Assembly: GCF_028583425.1 (NCBI RefSeq)
Contig: NC_072791.1
Location: forward strand, 18,185,868-18,249,867
DNA from: Eublepharis macularius
Taxonomy: Eukaryota; Chordata; Lepidosauria; Squamata; Eublepharidae
Length of the DNA: 64,000 nucleotides
Direction of reading: 5' to 3'
Made by a program: the position numbers and the translations under genes. Shown here one piece after another: positions 59,301 through 64,000 of the stretch. Position 1 is the first letter of the stretch; every line of letters starts with the position of its first letter. The notes under the pieces are model-generated. The model saw nothing but the letters and a program-made list of their open reading frames with translations, made no database searches and was not told the DNA's origin.

Positions 59301-62300
59301 AAGGAGGACTGACGTCAACTGTAGGAGCACTGAGGTCCACATCGACTTTGGGGCCTTTGAGGTCTGGTTTGGAGAAGCCCATGCTGGGCATTTTGAATTT
59401 TGGCATGTGTATTTTCATTCCGCCTCCCTCAATGCTGGCTTCCGCTTCGGGCACCTTGACGGACACTTCTCCCTCTGGCAGTTCCCCCTCGGCTTTGGGA
59501 AGGGACAGGTCTCCCTCCAACTTCGGCAGAGTGACCCCCACCTGGGGGCCCTTTAGTTTGGGCAATTTGACACTGGGCATCTTGACATCCGGCATTTTCA
59601 TTTTGCCCTTCTCACCGACCTCCACTTCTACACTTGGGGCCTCAATGTGCGGTCCTGACACCTTTAGGTCTGTGTGCAGGGACGGCACTGTCACTTCGCC
59701 TTTGAGTTCTGCTTTGGGGATGTCAGCCTCCAGAGATGGGACAGTGATTTCCCCTTCCACCGCGCCTTTTCCTTTGGGCAGGGAAATGCCAAACTTTGGC
59801 ATCTGGAACTTAGGCATTTTAAACTTGCCTTCCACGCCTTCGAGCTTTGCTTCCACACCTTCCAGGGCGATCTCAGCCGATGGGGCCTCCACTTGGAGGT
59901 CCGGGGCCTTGATGTCCAAGGAGGCCTGTCCAGATGGGATCTTTACTTCAGGGGCCGAGACTCTGAGGTCGGCCGCAAACTCTCCTGTTTTCAGTTCAGG
60001 TTTGGAAATGCTGACATCAGCGGAAGGAAGACTGACGTCAACTGGAGGAGCACTGAGGTCCACATCGACTTTGGGGCCTTTGAGGTCCGGTTTGGAGAAG
60101 CCCATGCTGGGCATTTTGAATTTTGGCATGTGTATTTTCATTCCGCCTCCCTCAATGCTGGCTTCCGCTTCGGGCACCTTGACGGACACTTCTCCCTCTG
60201 GCAGTTCCCCCTCGGCTTTGGGAAGGGACAGGTCTCCCTCCAACTTCGGCAGAGTGACCCCCACCTGGGGGCCCTTTAGTTTGGGCAATTTGACACTGGG
60301 CATCTTGACATCCGGCATTTTCATTTTGCCCTTCTCACCGACCTCCACTTCCACACTTGGGGCCTCAATGTGCGGTCCTGACACTTTTAGGTCCGTGTGC
60401 AGCGATGGCACTGTCACTTCACCTTTGAGTTCTGCTTTGGGGACGTCAGCCTCCAGAGATGGGACGGTGATTTCCCCCTCCACCGCGCCTTTTCCTTTGG
60501 GCAGGGAAATGCCAAACTTTGGCATCTGGAACTTAGGCATTTTAAACTTGCCTTCCACGCCTTCTAGCTTTGCTTCCACACCTTCCAGGGCGATCACAGC
60601 CGATGGGGCCTCCACTTGGAGGTCCGGGGCCTTGATGTCCAAGGAGGCCTGTCCAGATGGGATCTTTACTCCAGGTGCCGAGACTTTGAGGTCGGCCGCA
60701 AACTCTCCTGTTTTCAGTTCAGGTTTGGAAATGCTGACATCAGTGGAAGGAGGACTGACGTCAACTGTAGGAGCACTGATGTCCACATCGACTTTGGGGC
60801 CTTTGAGGTCCGGTTTGGAGAAGCCCATGCTGGGCATTTTGAATTTTGGCATGTGTATTTTCATTCCGCCTCCCTCAATGCTGGCTTCCGCTTCGGGCAC
60901 CTTGACGGACACTTCTCCCTCTGGCAGTTCCACCTCGGCTTTGGGAAGGAAAAGGTCTCCCTCCAACTTCGGCAGAGTGACCCCCACCTGGGGGCCCTTT
61001 AGTTTGGGCAATTTGACACTGGGCATCTTGACATCCGGCATTTTCATTTTGCCCTTCTCACCGACCTCCACTTCCACACTTGGGGCCTCAATGTGCGGTC
61101 CTGACACCTTTAGGTCTGTGTGCAGGGACGGCACTGTCACTTCGCCTTTGAGTTCTGCTTTGGGGATGTCAGCCTCCAGAGATGGGACGGTGATTTCCCC
61201 CTCCACCACGCCTTTTCCTTTGGGCAGGGAAATTCCAAACTTTGGCATCTGGAACTTAGGCATTTTAAACTTGCCTTCCACGCCTTCTAGCTTTGCTTCC
61301 ACACCTTCCAGGGCGATCTCAGCCGATGGGGCCTCCGCTTGGAGGTCCGGGGCCTTGATGTCCAAGGAGGCCTGTCCAGATGGGATCTTTACTTCAGGGG
61401 CCGAGACTCTGAGGTCGGCCGCAAACTCTCCTGTTTTCAGTTCAGGTTTGGAAATGCTGACATCAGCGGAAGGAAGACTGACGTCAACTGTAGGAGCACT
61501 GAGTTCCACATCGACTTTGGGGCCTTTGAAGTCCGGTTTGGAGAAGCCCATGCTGGGCATTTTGAATTTTGGCATGTGTATTTTCATTCCGCCTCCCTCA
61601 ATGCTGGCTTCCGCTTCGGGCACCTTGACGGACACTTCTCCCTCTGGCAGTTCCCCCTCGGCTTTGGGAAGGGACAGGTCTCCCTCCAACTTCGGCAGAG
61701 TGACCCCCACCTGGGGGCCCTTTAGTTTGGGCAATTTGACACTGGGCATCTTGACATCCGGCATTTTCATTTTGCCCTTCTCACCGACCTCCACTTCTAC
61801 ACTTGGGGCCTCAATGTGCGGTCCTGACACCTTTAGGTCTGTGTGCAGGGACGGCACTGTCACTTCGCCTTTGAGTTCTGCTTTGGGGATGTCAGCCTCC
61901 AGAGATGGGACGGTGATTTCCCCTTCCACCGCGCCTTTTCCTTTGGGCAGGGAAATGCCAAACTTTGGCATCTGGAACTTAGGCATTTTAAACTTGCCTT
62001 CCACGCCTTCTAGCTTTGCTTCCACACCTTCTAGGGCGATCTCAGCCGATGGGGCTTCCACTTGGAGGTCTGGGGCCTTGATGTCCAAGGAGGCCTGTCC
62101 AGATGGGATCTTTACTTCAGGGGCCGAGACTCTGAGGTCGGCCGCAAACTCTCCTGTTTTCAGTTCAGGTTTGGAAATGCTGACATCAGTGGAAGGAGGA
62201 CTGACGTCAACTGTAGGAGCACTGAGGTCCACATCGACTTTGGGGCCTTTGAGGTCTGGTTTGGAGAAGCCCATGCTGGGCATTTTGAATTTTGGCATGT

Positions 62301-64000
62301 GTATTTTCATTCCGCCTCCCTCAATGCTGGCTTCCGCTTCGGGCACCTTGACGGACACTTCTCCCTCTGGCAGTTCCCCCTTGGCTTTGGGAAGGGACAG
62401 GTCTCCCTCCAACTTCGGCAGAGTGACCCCCACCTGGGGGCCCTTTCGTTTGGGCAATTTGACACTGGGCATCTTGACATCCGGCATTTTCATTTTGCCC
62501 TTCTCACCGACCTCCACTTCTACACTTGGGGCCTCAATGTGCGGTCCTGACACCTTTAGGTCTGTGTGCAGGGACGGCACTGTCACTTCGCCTTTGAGTT
62601 CTGCTTTGGGGATGTCAGCCTCAAGAGATGGGACGGTGATTTCCTCTTCCACCGCGCCTTTTCCTTTGGGCAGGGAAATTCCAAACTTTGGCATCTGGAA
62701 CTTAGGCATTTTAAACTTGCCTTCCACGCCTTCTAGCTTTGCTTCCACACCTTCCAGGGCGATCTCAGCCGATGGGGCCTCCACTTGGAGGTCCGGGGCC
62801 TTGATGTCCAAGGAGGCCTGTCCAGATGGGATCTTTACTTCAGGGGCCGAGACTCTGAGGTTGGCCGCAAACTCTCCTGTTTTCAGTTCAGGTTTGGAAA
62901 TGCTGACATCAGCGGAAGGAAGACTGACGTCAACTGTAGGAGCACTGAGGTCCACATCGACTTTGGGGCCTTTGAGGTCTGGTTTGGAGAAGCCCATGCT
63001 GGGCATTTTGAATTTTGGCATGTGTATTTTCATTCCGCCTCCCTCAATGCTGGCTTCCGCTTCGGGCACCTTGACGGACACTTCTCCCTCTGGCAGTTCC
63101 CCCTCGGCTTTGGGAAGGGACAGGTCTCCCTCCAACTTCGGCAGAGTGACCCCCACCTGGGGGCCCTTTAGTTTGGGCAATTTGACACTGGGCATCCTGA
63201 CATCCGGCATTTTCATTTTGCCCTTCTCACCGACCTCCACTTCCACACTTGGGGCCTCAATGTGCGGTCCTGACACCTTTAGGTCTGTGTGCAGGGACGG
63301 CACTGTCACTTCGCCTTTGAGTTCTGCTTTGGGGATGTCAGCCTCCAGAGATGGGACGATGATTTCCCCCTCCACTGCGCCTTTTCCTTTCGGCAGGGAA
63401 ATGCCAAACTTTGGCATCTGGAACTTAGGCATTTTAAACTTGCCTTCCACGCCTTCTAGCTTTGCTTCCACACCTTCCAGGGCGATCTCAGCCGATGGGG
63501 CCTCCACTTGGAGGTCCGGGGCCTTGATGTCCAAGGAGGCCTGTCCAGATGGGATCTTTACTTCAGGGGCCGAGACTCTGAGGTCGGCCGCAAACTCTCC
63601 TGTTTTCAGTTCAGGTTTGGAAATGCTGACATCAGCGGAAGGAAGACTGACGTCAACTGGAGGAGCACTGAGGTCCACATCGACTTTGGGGCCTTTGAGG
63701 TCCGGTTTGGAGAAGCCCATGCTGGGCATTTGGAATTTTGGCATGTGTATTTTCATTCCGCCTCCCTCAATGCTGGCTTCCGCTTCGGGCACCTTGACGG
63801 ACACTTCTCCCTCTGGCAGTTCCCCCTCGGCTTTGGGAAGGGACAGGTCTCCCTCCAACTTCGGCAGAGTGACCCCCACCTGGGGGCCCTTTAGTTTGGG
63901 CAATTTGACACTGGGCATCTTGACATCCGGCATTTTCATTTTGCCCTTCTCACCGACCTCCACTTCCACACTTGGGGCCTCAATGTGCGGTCCTGACACC
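45508..64000 (-). CDS. AHNAK2: AHNAK2-like giant scaffold protein, C-terminal part (partial, open at right edge)
   Basis: One continuous frame of 6,163 codons on the minus strand, stop at 45508-45510, no start inside the window. About 19 units of 241 residues fill the upstream part, each with alternating MPKF/MPSM and KGPKVDVDLSAP-type strands (for example GKFKMPKFQMPKFGISLPKG and MKIHMPKFKMPSMGFSKPD). The last ~1,600 residues are diverged repeats (FKMPKFKLPSFNWSPKKE) ending in GWFRFPKLGFSSPAKK and an acidic tail. AHNAK and AHNAK2 are very large single-exon-coded proteins with an N-terminal PDZ domain, acting at the plasma membrane and cytoskeleton. In mammals AHNAK2 lies tail to tail with PLD4, as here, so AHNAK2 is preferred over AHNAK1. 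Human AHNAK2 units are about 165 aa, so the 241-aa unit is different. The PDZ and N-terminus lie beyond the window. Confidence 0.85.
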   Translation of the reverse strand, partial: VSGPHIEAPSVEVEVGEKGKMKMPDVKMPSVKLPKLKGPQVGVTLPKLEGDLSLPKAEGELPEGEVSVKVPEAEASIEGGGMKIHMPKFQMPSMGFSKPDLKGPKVDVDLSAPPVDVSLPSADVSISKPELKTGEFAADLRVSAPEVKIPSGQASLDIKAPDLQVEAPSAEIALEGVEAKLEGVEGKFKMPKFQMPKFGISLPKGKGAVEGEIIVPSLEADIPKAELKGEVTVPSLHTDLKVSGPHIEAPSVEVEVGEKGKMKMPDVRMPSVKLPKLKGPQVGVTLPKLEGDLSLPKAEGELPEGEVSVKVPEAEASIEGGGMKIHMPKFKMPSMGFSKPDLKGPKVDVDLSAPTVDVSLPSADVSISKPELKTGEFAANLRVSAPEVKIPSGQASLDIKAPDLQVEAPSAEIALEGVEAKLEGVEGKFKMPKFQMPKFGISLPKGKGAVEEEITVPSLEADIPKAELKGEVTVPSLHTDLKVSGPHIEAPSVEVEVGEKGKMKMPDVKMPSVKLPKRKGPQVGVTLPKLEGDLSLPKAKGELPEGEVSVKVPEAEASIEGGGMKIHMPKFKMPSMGFSKPDLKGPKVDVDLSAPTVDVSPPSTDVSISKPELKTGEFAADLRVSAPEVKIPSGQASLDIKAPDLQVEAPSAEIALEGVEAKLEGVEGKFKMPKFQMPKFGISLPKGKGAVEGEITVPSLEADIPKAELKGEVTVPSLHTDLKVSGPHIEAPSVEVEVGEKGKMKMPDVKMPSVKLPKLKGPQVGVTLPKLEGDLSLPKAEGELPEGEVSVKVPEAEASIEGGGMKIHMPKFKMPSMGFSKPDFKGPKVDVELSAPTVDVSLPSADVSISKPELKTGEFAADLRVSAPEVKIPSGQASLDIKAPDLQAEAPSAEIALEGVEAKLEGVEGKFKMPKFQMPKFGISLPKGKGVVEGEITVPSLEADIPKAELKGEVTVPSLHTDLKVSGPHIEAPSVEVEVGEKGKMKMPDVKMPSVKLPKLKGPQVGVTLPKLEGDLFLPKAEVELPEGEVSVKVPEAEASIEGGGMKIHMPKFKMPSMGFSKPDLKGPKVDVDISAPTVDVSPPSTDVSISKPELKTGEFAADLKVSAPGVKIPSGQASLDIKAPDLQVEAPSAVIALEGVEAKLEGVEGKFKMPKFQMPKFGISLPKGKGAVEGEITVPSLEADVPKAELKGEVTVPSLHTDLKVSGPHIEAPSVEVEVGEKGKMKMPDVKMPSVKLPKLKGPQVGVTLPKLEGDLSLPKAEGELPEGEVSVKVPEAEASIEGGGMKIHMPKFKMPSMGFSKPDLKGPKVDVDLSAPPVDVSLPSADVSISKPELKTGEFAADLRVSAPEVKIPSGQASLDIKAPDLQVEAPSAEIALEGVEAKLEGVEGKFKMPKFQMPKFGISLPKGKGAVEGEITVPSLEADIPKAELKGEVTVPSLHTDLKVSGPHIEAPSVEVEVGEKGKMKMPDVKMPSVKLPKLKGPQVGVTLPKLEGDLSLPKAEGELPEGEVSVKVPEAEASIEGGGMKIHMPKFKMPSMGFSKPDLKGPKVDVDLSAPTVDVSPPSTDVSISKPELKTGEFAADLKVSAPGVKIPSGQASLDIKAPDLQVEAPSAEIALEGVEAKLEGVEGKFKMPKFQMPKFGISLPKGKGAVEGEITVPSLEADVAKAELKGEVTVPSLHTDLKVSGPHIEAPSVEVEVSEKGKIKMPDVKMPSVKLPKLKGPQVGVTLPKLEGDLSLPKAEVELPEGEVSVKVPEAEASIEGGGMKIHMPKFKMPSMGFSKPDLKGPKVDVELSAPPVDVSLPSADVSISKPELKTGEFAADLRVSAPEVKIPSGQASLDIKAPDLQAEALSAEIALEGVEAKLEGVEGKFKMPKFQMPKFGISLPKGKGVVEGEITVPSLEADIPKAELKGEVTVPSLHTDLKVSGPHIEAPSVEVEVGEKGKMKMPDVKMPSVKLPKLKGPQVGVTLPKLEGDLFLPKAEVELPEGEVSVKVPEAEASIEGGGMKIHMPKFKMPSMGFSKPDLKGPKVDVDISAPTVDVSPPSTDVSISKPELKTGEFAADLKVSAPGVKIPSGQASLDIKAPDLQVEAPSAVIALEGVEAKLEGVEGKFKMPKFQMPKFGISLPKGKGAVEGEITVPSLEADVPKAELKGEVTVPSLHTDLKVSGPHIEAPSVEVEVGEKGKMKMPDVKMPSVKLPKLKGPQVGVTLPKLEGDLSLPKAEGELPEGEVSVKVPEAEASIEGGGMKIHMPKFKMPSMGFSKPDLKGPKVDVDLSAPPVDVSLPSADVSISKPELKTGEFAADLRVSAPEVKIPSGQASLDIKAPDLQVEAPSAEIALEGVEAKLEGVEGKFKMPKFQMPKFGISLPKGKGAVEGEIIVPSLEADIPKAELKGEVTVPSLHTDLKVSGPHIEAPSVEVEVGEKGKMKMPDVKMPSVKLPKLKGPQVGVTLPKLEGDLSLPKAEGELPEGEVSVKVPEAEASIEGGGMKIHMPKFKMPSMGFSKPELKGPKVDVDLSAPPVDVSLPSADVSISKPELKTGVFAADLKVSAPEVKIPSGQASLDIMAPDLQVEAPSAEIALEGVEAKLEGVEGMFKMPKFQMPKFGISLPKGKGAVEGEITVPSLEADIPKAELKGEVTVPSLHTDLKVSGPHIEAPSVAMEVGEKGKMKMPDVKMPSVKLPKLKGPQVGVTLPKLEGDLSLPKAEVELPEGEVSVKVPEAEASIEGGGMKIHMPKFKMPSMGFSKPDLKGPKVDVDLSAPTVDVSLPSADVSISKPELKTGEFAADLRVSAPEVKIPSGQASLDIKAPDFQVEAPSAEIAVESVEAKLEGVEGKFKMPKFQMPKFGISLPKGKGAVEGEIIVPSLVADVPKGELKGEVTVPSLHTDLKVSGPHIEAPSVAMEVGEKGKMKMPDVKMPSVKLPKLKGPQVGVTLPKLEGDLSLPKAEVELPEGEVSVKVPEAEDSIEGGGMKIHMPKFKMPSMGFSKPDLKGPKVDVDLSAPPVDVSPPSADVSISKPELKTGEFAADLKVSAPEVKIPSGKASLDIKAPDLQVEAPSAEIALEGVEAKLEGVEGMFKMPKFQMPKFGISLPKGKGAVEGEITVPSLEADIPKAELKGEVTVPSLHTDLKVSGPHIEAPSVAMEVGEKGKMKMPDVKMPSVKLPKLKGPQVGVTLPKLEGDLSLPKAEVELPEGEVSVKVPEAEASIEGGGMKIHMPKFKMPSMGFSKPDLKGPKVDVDLSAPTVDVSLPSADVSISKPELKTGEFAADLRVSAPEVKIPSGQASLDIKAPDFQVEAPSAEIAVESVEAKLEGVEGKFKMPKFQMPKFGISLPKGKGAVEGEIIVPSLVADVPKGELKGEVTVPSLHTDLKVSGPHIEAPSVAMEVGEKGKMKMPDVKMPSVKLPKLKGPQVGVTLPKLEGDLSLPKAEVELPEGEVSVKVPEAEDSIEGGGMKIHMPKFKMPSMGFSKPDLKGPKVDVDLSAPPVDVSPPSADVSISKPELKTGEFAADLKVSAPEVKIPSGKASLDIKAPDLQVEAPSAEIALEGVEAKLEGVEGMFKMPKFQMPKFGISLPKGKGAVEGEITVPSLEADIPKAELKGEVTVPSLHTDLKVSGPHIEAPSVAMEVGEKGKMKMPDVKMPSVKLPKLKGPQVGVTLPKLEGDLSLPKAEGELPEGEVSVKVPEAEASIEGGGMKIHMPKFKMPSMGFSKPDLKGPKVDVDLSAPTVDVSLPSADVSISKPELKTGEFAADLRVSAPEVKIPSGQASLDIKAPDFQVEAPSAEIAVEGVEAKLEGVEGKFKMPKFQMPKFGISLPKGKGAVEGEIIVPSLVADVPKGELKGEVTVPSLHTDLKVSGPHIEAPSVAMEVGEKGKMKMPDVKMPSVKLPKLKGPQVGVTLPKLEGDLSLPKAEVELPEGEVSVKVPEAEDSIEGGGMKIHMPKFKMPSMGFSKPELKGPKVDVDLSAPPVDVSLPSADVSISKPELKTGEFAADLRVSAPEVKIPSGQASLDIKAPDLQVEAPSAEIALEGVEGQVESVKGKFKMPKFQMPKFGISLPKGKGAVEGELTVPSVQAHVSKAELKGEVTVPSLHTGLKVSGSHIEAPTMEVEVGEKGKMKMPDVKVPSVKLPKLKGPQLGVTLPKLEGELSLPKAEGELPEGEVSVKVPEAEASIEGGGMKIHMPKFKMPSMGFSKPDLKGPKVDVDLSAPTVDVSLPSADVSVSKPELKTRELAADLRVSAPEVKIPSGQASLDIKVPDLQVEAPSAEIALEGVEAKLEGVEGKFKMPKFQLPKFGISLPKGKSAVEGEITVPSVEADIPTAELKDEVTVPSLHTDIKVSRPHIEAPSVEVDVGEKGKMKRPDVKMPSVKLLKLKGPQVGVTLPKLEGDLSLPKAEVDLPEGEMSVKVPEAEASIEGGGMKIHMPKFKMPSMGFSKPDLKGPKVDVDLSAPTVDVSLSSGDVSISKPELKTGEFAADLKISASDVKIPTGQASFDIKAPDLQVEAPSAEIALEGSEAKLEGVDSKFKMPKFQMPKFGISLPKAKGSLGREISTPSMEAEVPNVETESEFVLSAHGAEISTEGVCADIDLGAAETTVDVSKSKMKMPKFHLPKFGLQRSKDKIVEGRFRASKTDSEIPDIDTDVEILNIRGIETSERGADISGLSIHTSPLNVPPGTETDIHISDMEVGLPSLDVSVPKTEVHIQLPDVDSKDLKIESSEKDTVEKESKFKMPKFKLPSFNWSPKKEATVSSDIDASWEDHSGIISTSNQEPELTLNVEEVEGQLVELDSYVTTAKDSERSKIRRPQFSMPKLSLPKMKGHKAEISVSQLETDIRVPKPEDEGDSKLLLLEKEISGGDLKKVIKMPKVKVPSLDFSEPEIKAPDVDIEVTIPKPDASVSKPGLKSGTLGIDIITATSEIKDSVSEEPKDPEAKIEGWSAEISVDGAEIKTEGVEGKMKKPKFQMPKFGIPFSKGKVPDMEVSLPSVEAEVPQLKTTTDIADIAMEAPTLEAECAVAVGETGILDEKIKTPAIPEAVLKAPALDIKLSSAGISIPPSEKDIQNLEAVSKEARLEGDLKSGSLDREEKEGHFKMPKFKLPSFGWSPKKEASLKTDLKEPLEEPTIILPDDTDAGLTVVISEDQGVHGDLDAELFSKKDQVKRPHFAMPKISLPKPKLPKSQVSLSKVEADIIEERQGEAVQIPDIESSFTTTKEGGAEISIKMPKGRSKPEIKAAKIDVDAKVPAVDIKVPATVSAFELKSSERGFEGTSGEIDMDSAGRKSDGVEIRLPKLQMPNFGISVPEGKVPESEMVIPAMEAEASKRQVTTTERLDGDAPVLEVQPDTADVEIKSLSVKIKGSQMPTAEIKASDIPDVNVQGEHEIQIEESQGWFKMPKFRMPFSRSSLKGKKSDAEVEGSIKKAPTADMQVEIKTPETAAQSLHTDIESCSGKDVIEGKVAFSQVAVPEGGISIQKEKGSEFGLSVGKGSLSQPSGKIDIQVSAQESKTYAEAVKHGAEGQLQKPPFSGPNLKEPEVALPEVKTDASMADEDFEIIELPVEGFEKDTSTEAEVKVEERDRSVKTKASKFKMPKFGSLRTKARGSEVHADPPGVEAGVLLAKTEGGILEIQVQKGEGSGDLKSEKLDFTGKPADTVDTGSEDSEPNFHIPKLKMPLFTHSSPTSEGQVLSLEGTTDGKCDYPGVAPALEFKTQALEEKADQADDDIQKSKVKITILSEPAIQRTKAESKMPSKESTFAETAVRIQRPMEFSTGFPKEKIDTMGRTIHKSIAKITTLTEPDIQTTQLEIKLPSADSFTPDASVHVQGPRGESKETKTEGTSVLGYGYSESQGTFSTQIVRESEIPPSEIKTAAYGFSLLKMKMQEPHLSVAIPVKCSSTEVMHETFESEVLQPKLADESSGITTQKTGSVGFKVSDKDQDTAGDFTEGASSTITVTKLKTYTVEVQSSSEFSDIYSDKQPKEVSASAVSKDNEETKTARSGEEPTDQKEKSDSKSSSGRFKFWFPSIGFSSSVDDTTTDSKAEEQTSFPEETQTKDPSTTDSDPARQTGWFRFPKLGFSSPAKKIKEVDKEEEETDTKERKPQGEESPTEKTETFFDAQETLPPKEMASEAEKIPETSPLPAIVSSSARTELILLEKEKAASQSIPEEPSK
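50340..64000 (-). repeat. AHNAK2: Tandem array of 723-bp coding units (about 19), continuing off the right edge
   Basis: The same landmark (TTGGAGGTCCGG on the plus strand) recurs at 51217, 51940, 52663 and so on to 63508, always 723 bases apart: 17 intervals with no net insertion or deletion. A slightly changed version sits at 50494. The units from 50.3 to 52.4 kb are the most diverged (changes such as MKRPDVK and KLLKLKG); those from 52.4 kb on differ by a handful of bases. The array continues past 64000. Near-identity makes this a place where assembly collapse or expansion could occur. Confidence 0.95.

Noticed and set aside
50340..64000. CRISPR or satellite-type array
   Set aside because: The 723-bp repeats are coding, have no spacers, and keep one reading frame.

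Overview
This window looks like nuclear DNA of a squamate reptile (lizard or gecko type). The evidence is an intron-rich gene with GT-AG splice sites, many tRNA-derived and 5S-rRNA-derived SINEs, CR1-type LINE 3' ends, hAT-like and PIF/Harbinger-like DNA transposons, and a PLD4 / AHNAK2 gene pair arranged as in mammals. No species can be named from the sequence alone.

Layout. Positions 1-2580 hold the last 56 codons of a LINE ORF2, its AT-rich tail, a fold-back element and a reversed SINE. Positions 2581-31911 (+) carry nine coding exons of PLD4, the lysosomal 5'-3' exonuclease of the phospholipase D superfamily. They run from the transmembrane exon to the stop codon; the cytoplasmic first exon is not visible. 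The PLD4 introns are full of transposons. The largest, 6751-16043, is a 9.3-kb PIF/Harbinger element with three apparently intact spliced genes: a DDE transposase (+, 2 exons, 450 aa), a trihelix/Myb-like protein (+, 4 exons, 252 aa) and a second, unrelated-looking Myb/SANT-like protein on the opposite strand (-, 4 exons, 368 aa). A 984-bp internally deleted relative lies 3.3 kb further on (19323-20306) in the same gene. hAT-like and fold-back elements with recognisable target-site duplications fill much of the rest.

Positions 31912-45507 are the intergenic space between two convergent genes. They hold CR1, SINE, hAT-like, fold-back and short retrotransposed fragments, plus one isolated exon-like segment (39465-39540).

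Positions 45508-64000 (-) are one uninterrupted reading frame of at least 6,163 codons: the carboxyl-terminal part of an AHNAK-family giant scaffold protein, called AHNAK2 from its position next to PLD4. About 1,600 diverged C-terminal residues are followed (going upstream) by about 19 near-identical 241-aa (723-bp) units with no length change across the array. Shared variants show higher-order duplications of two units (1,446 bp) and four units (2,892 bp). The frame is still open at the right edge, so the start, the PDZ-containing N-terminus and further units lie outside.

The host genes are separate: a lysosomal nucleic-acid exonuclease and a membrane/cytoskeletal scaffold, convergent and tail to tail. 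The transposon's three genes probably work together, the nuclease with one or two DNA-binding partners that recognise the element ends. That co-operation is inferred from known Harbinger biology, not seen here.
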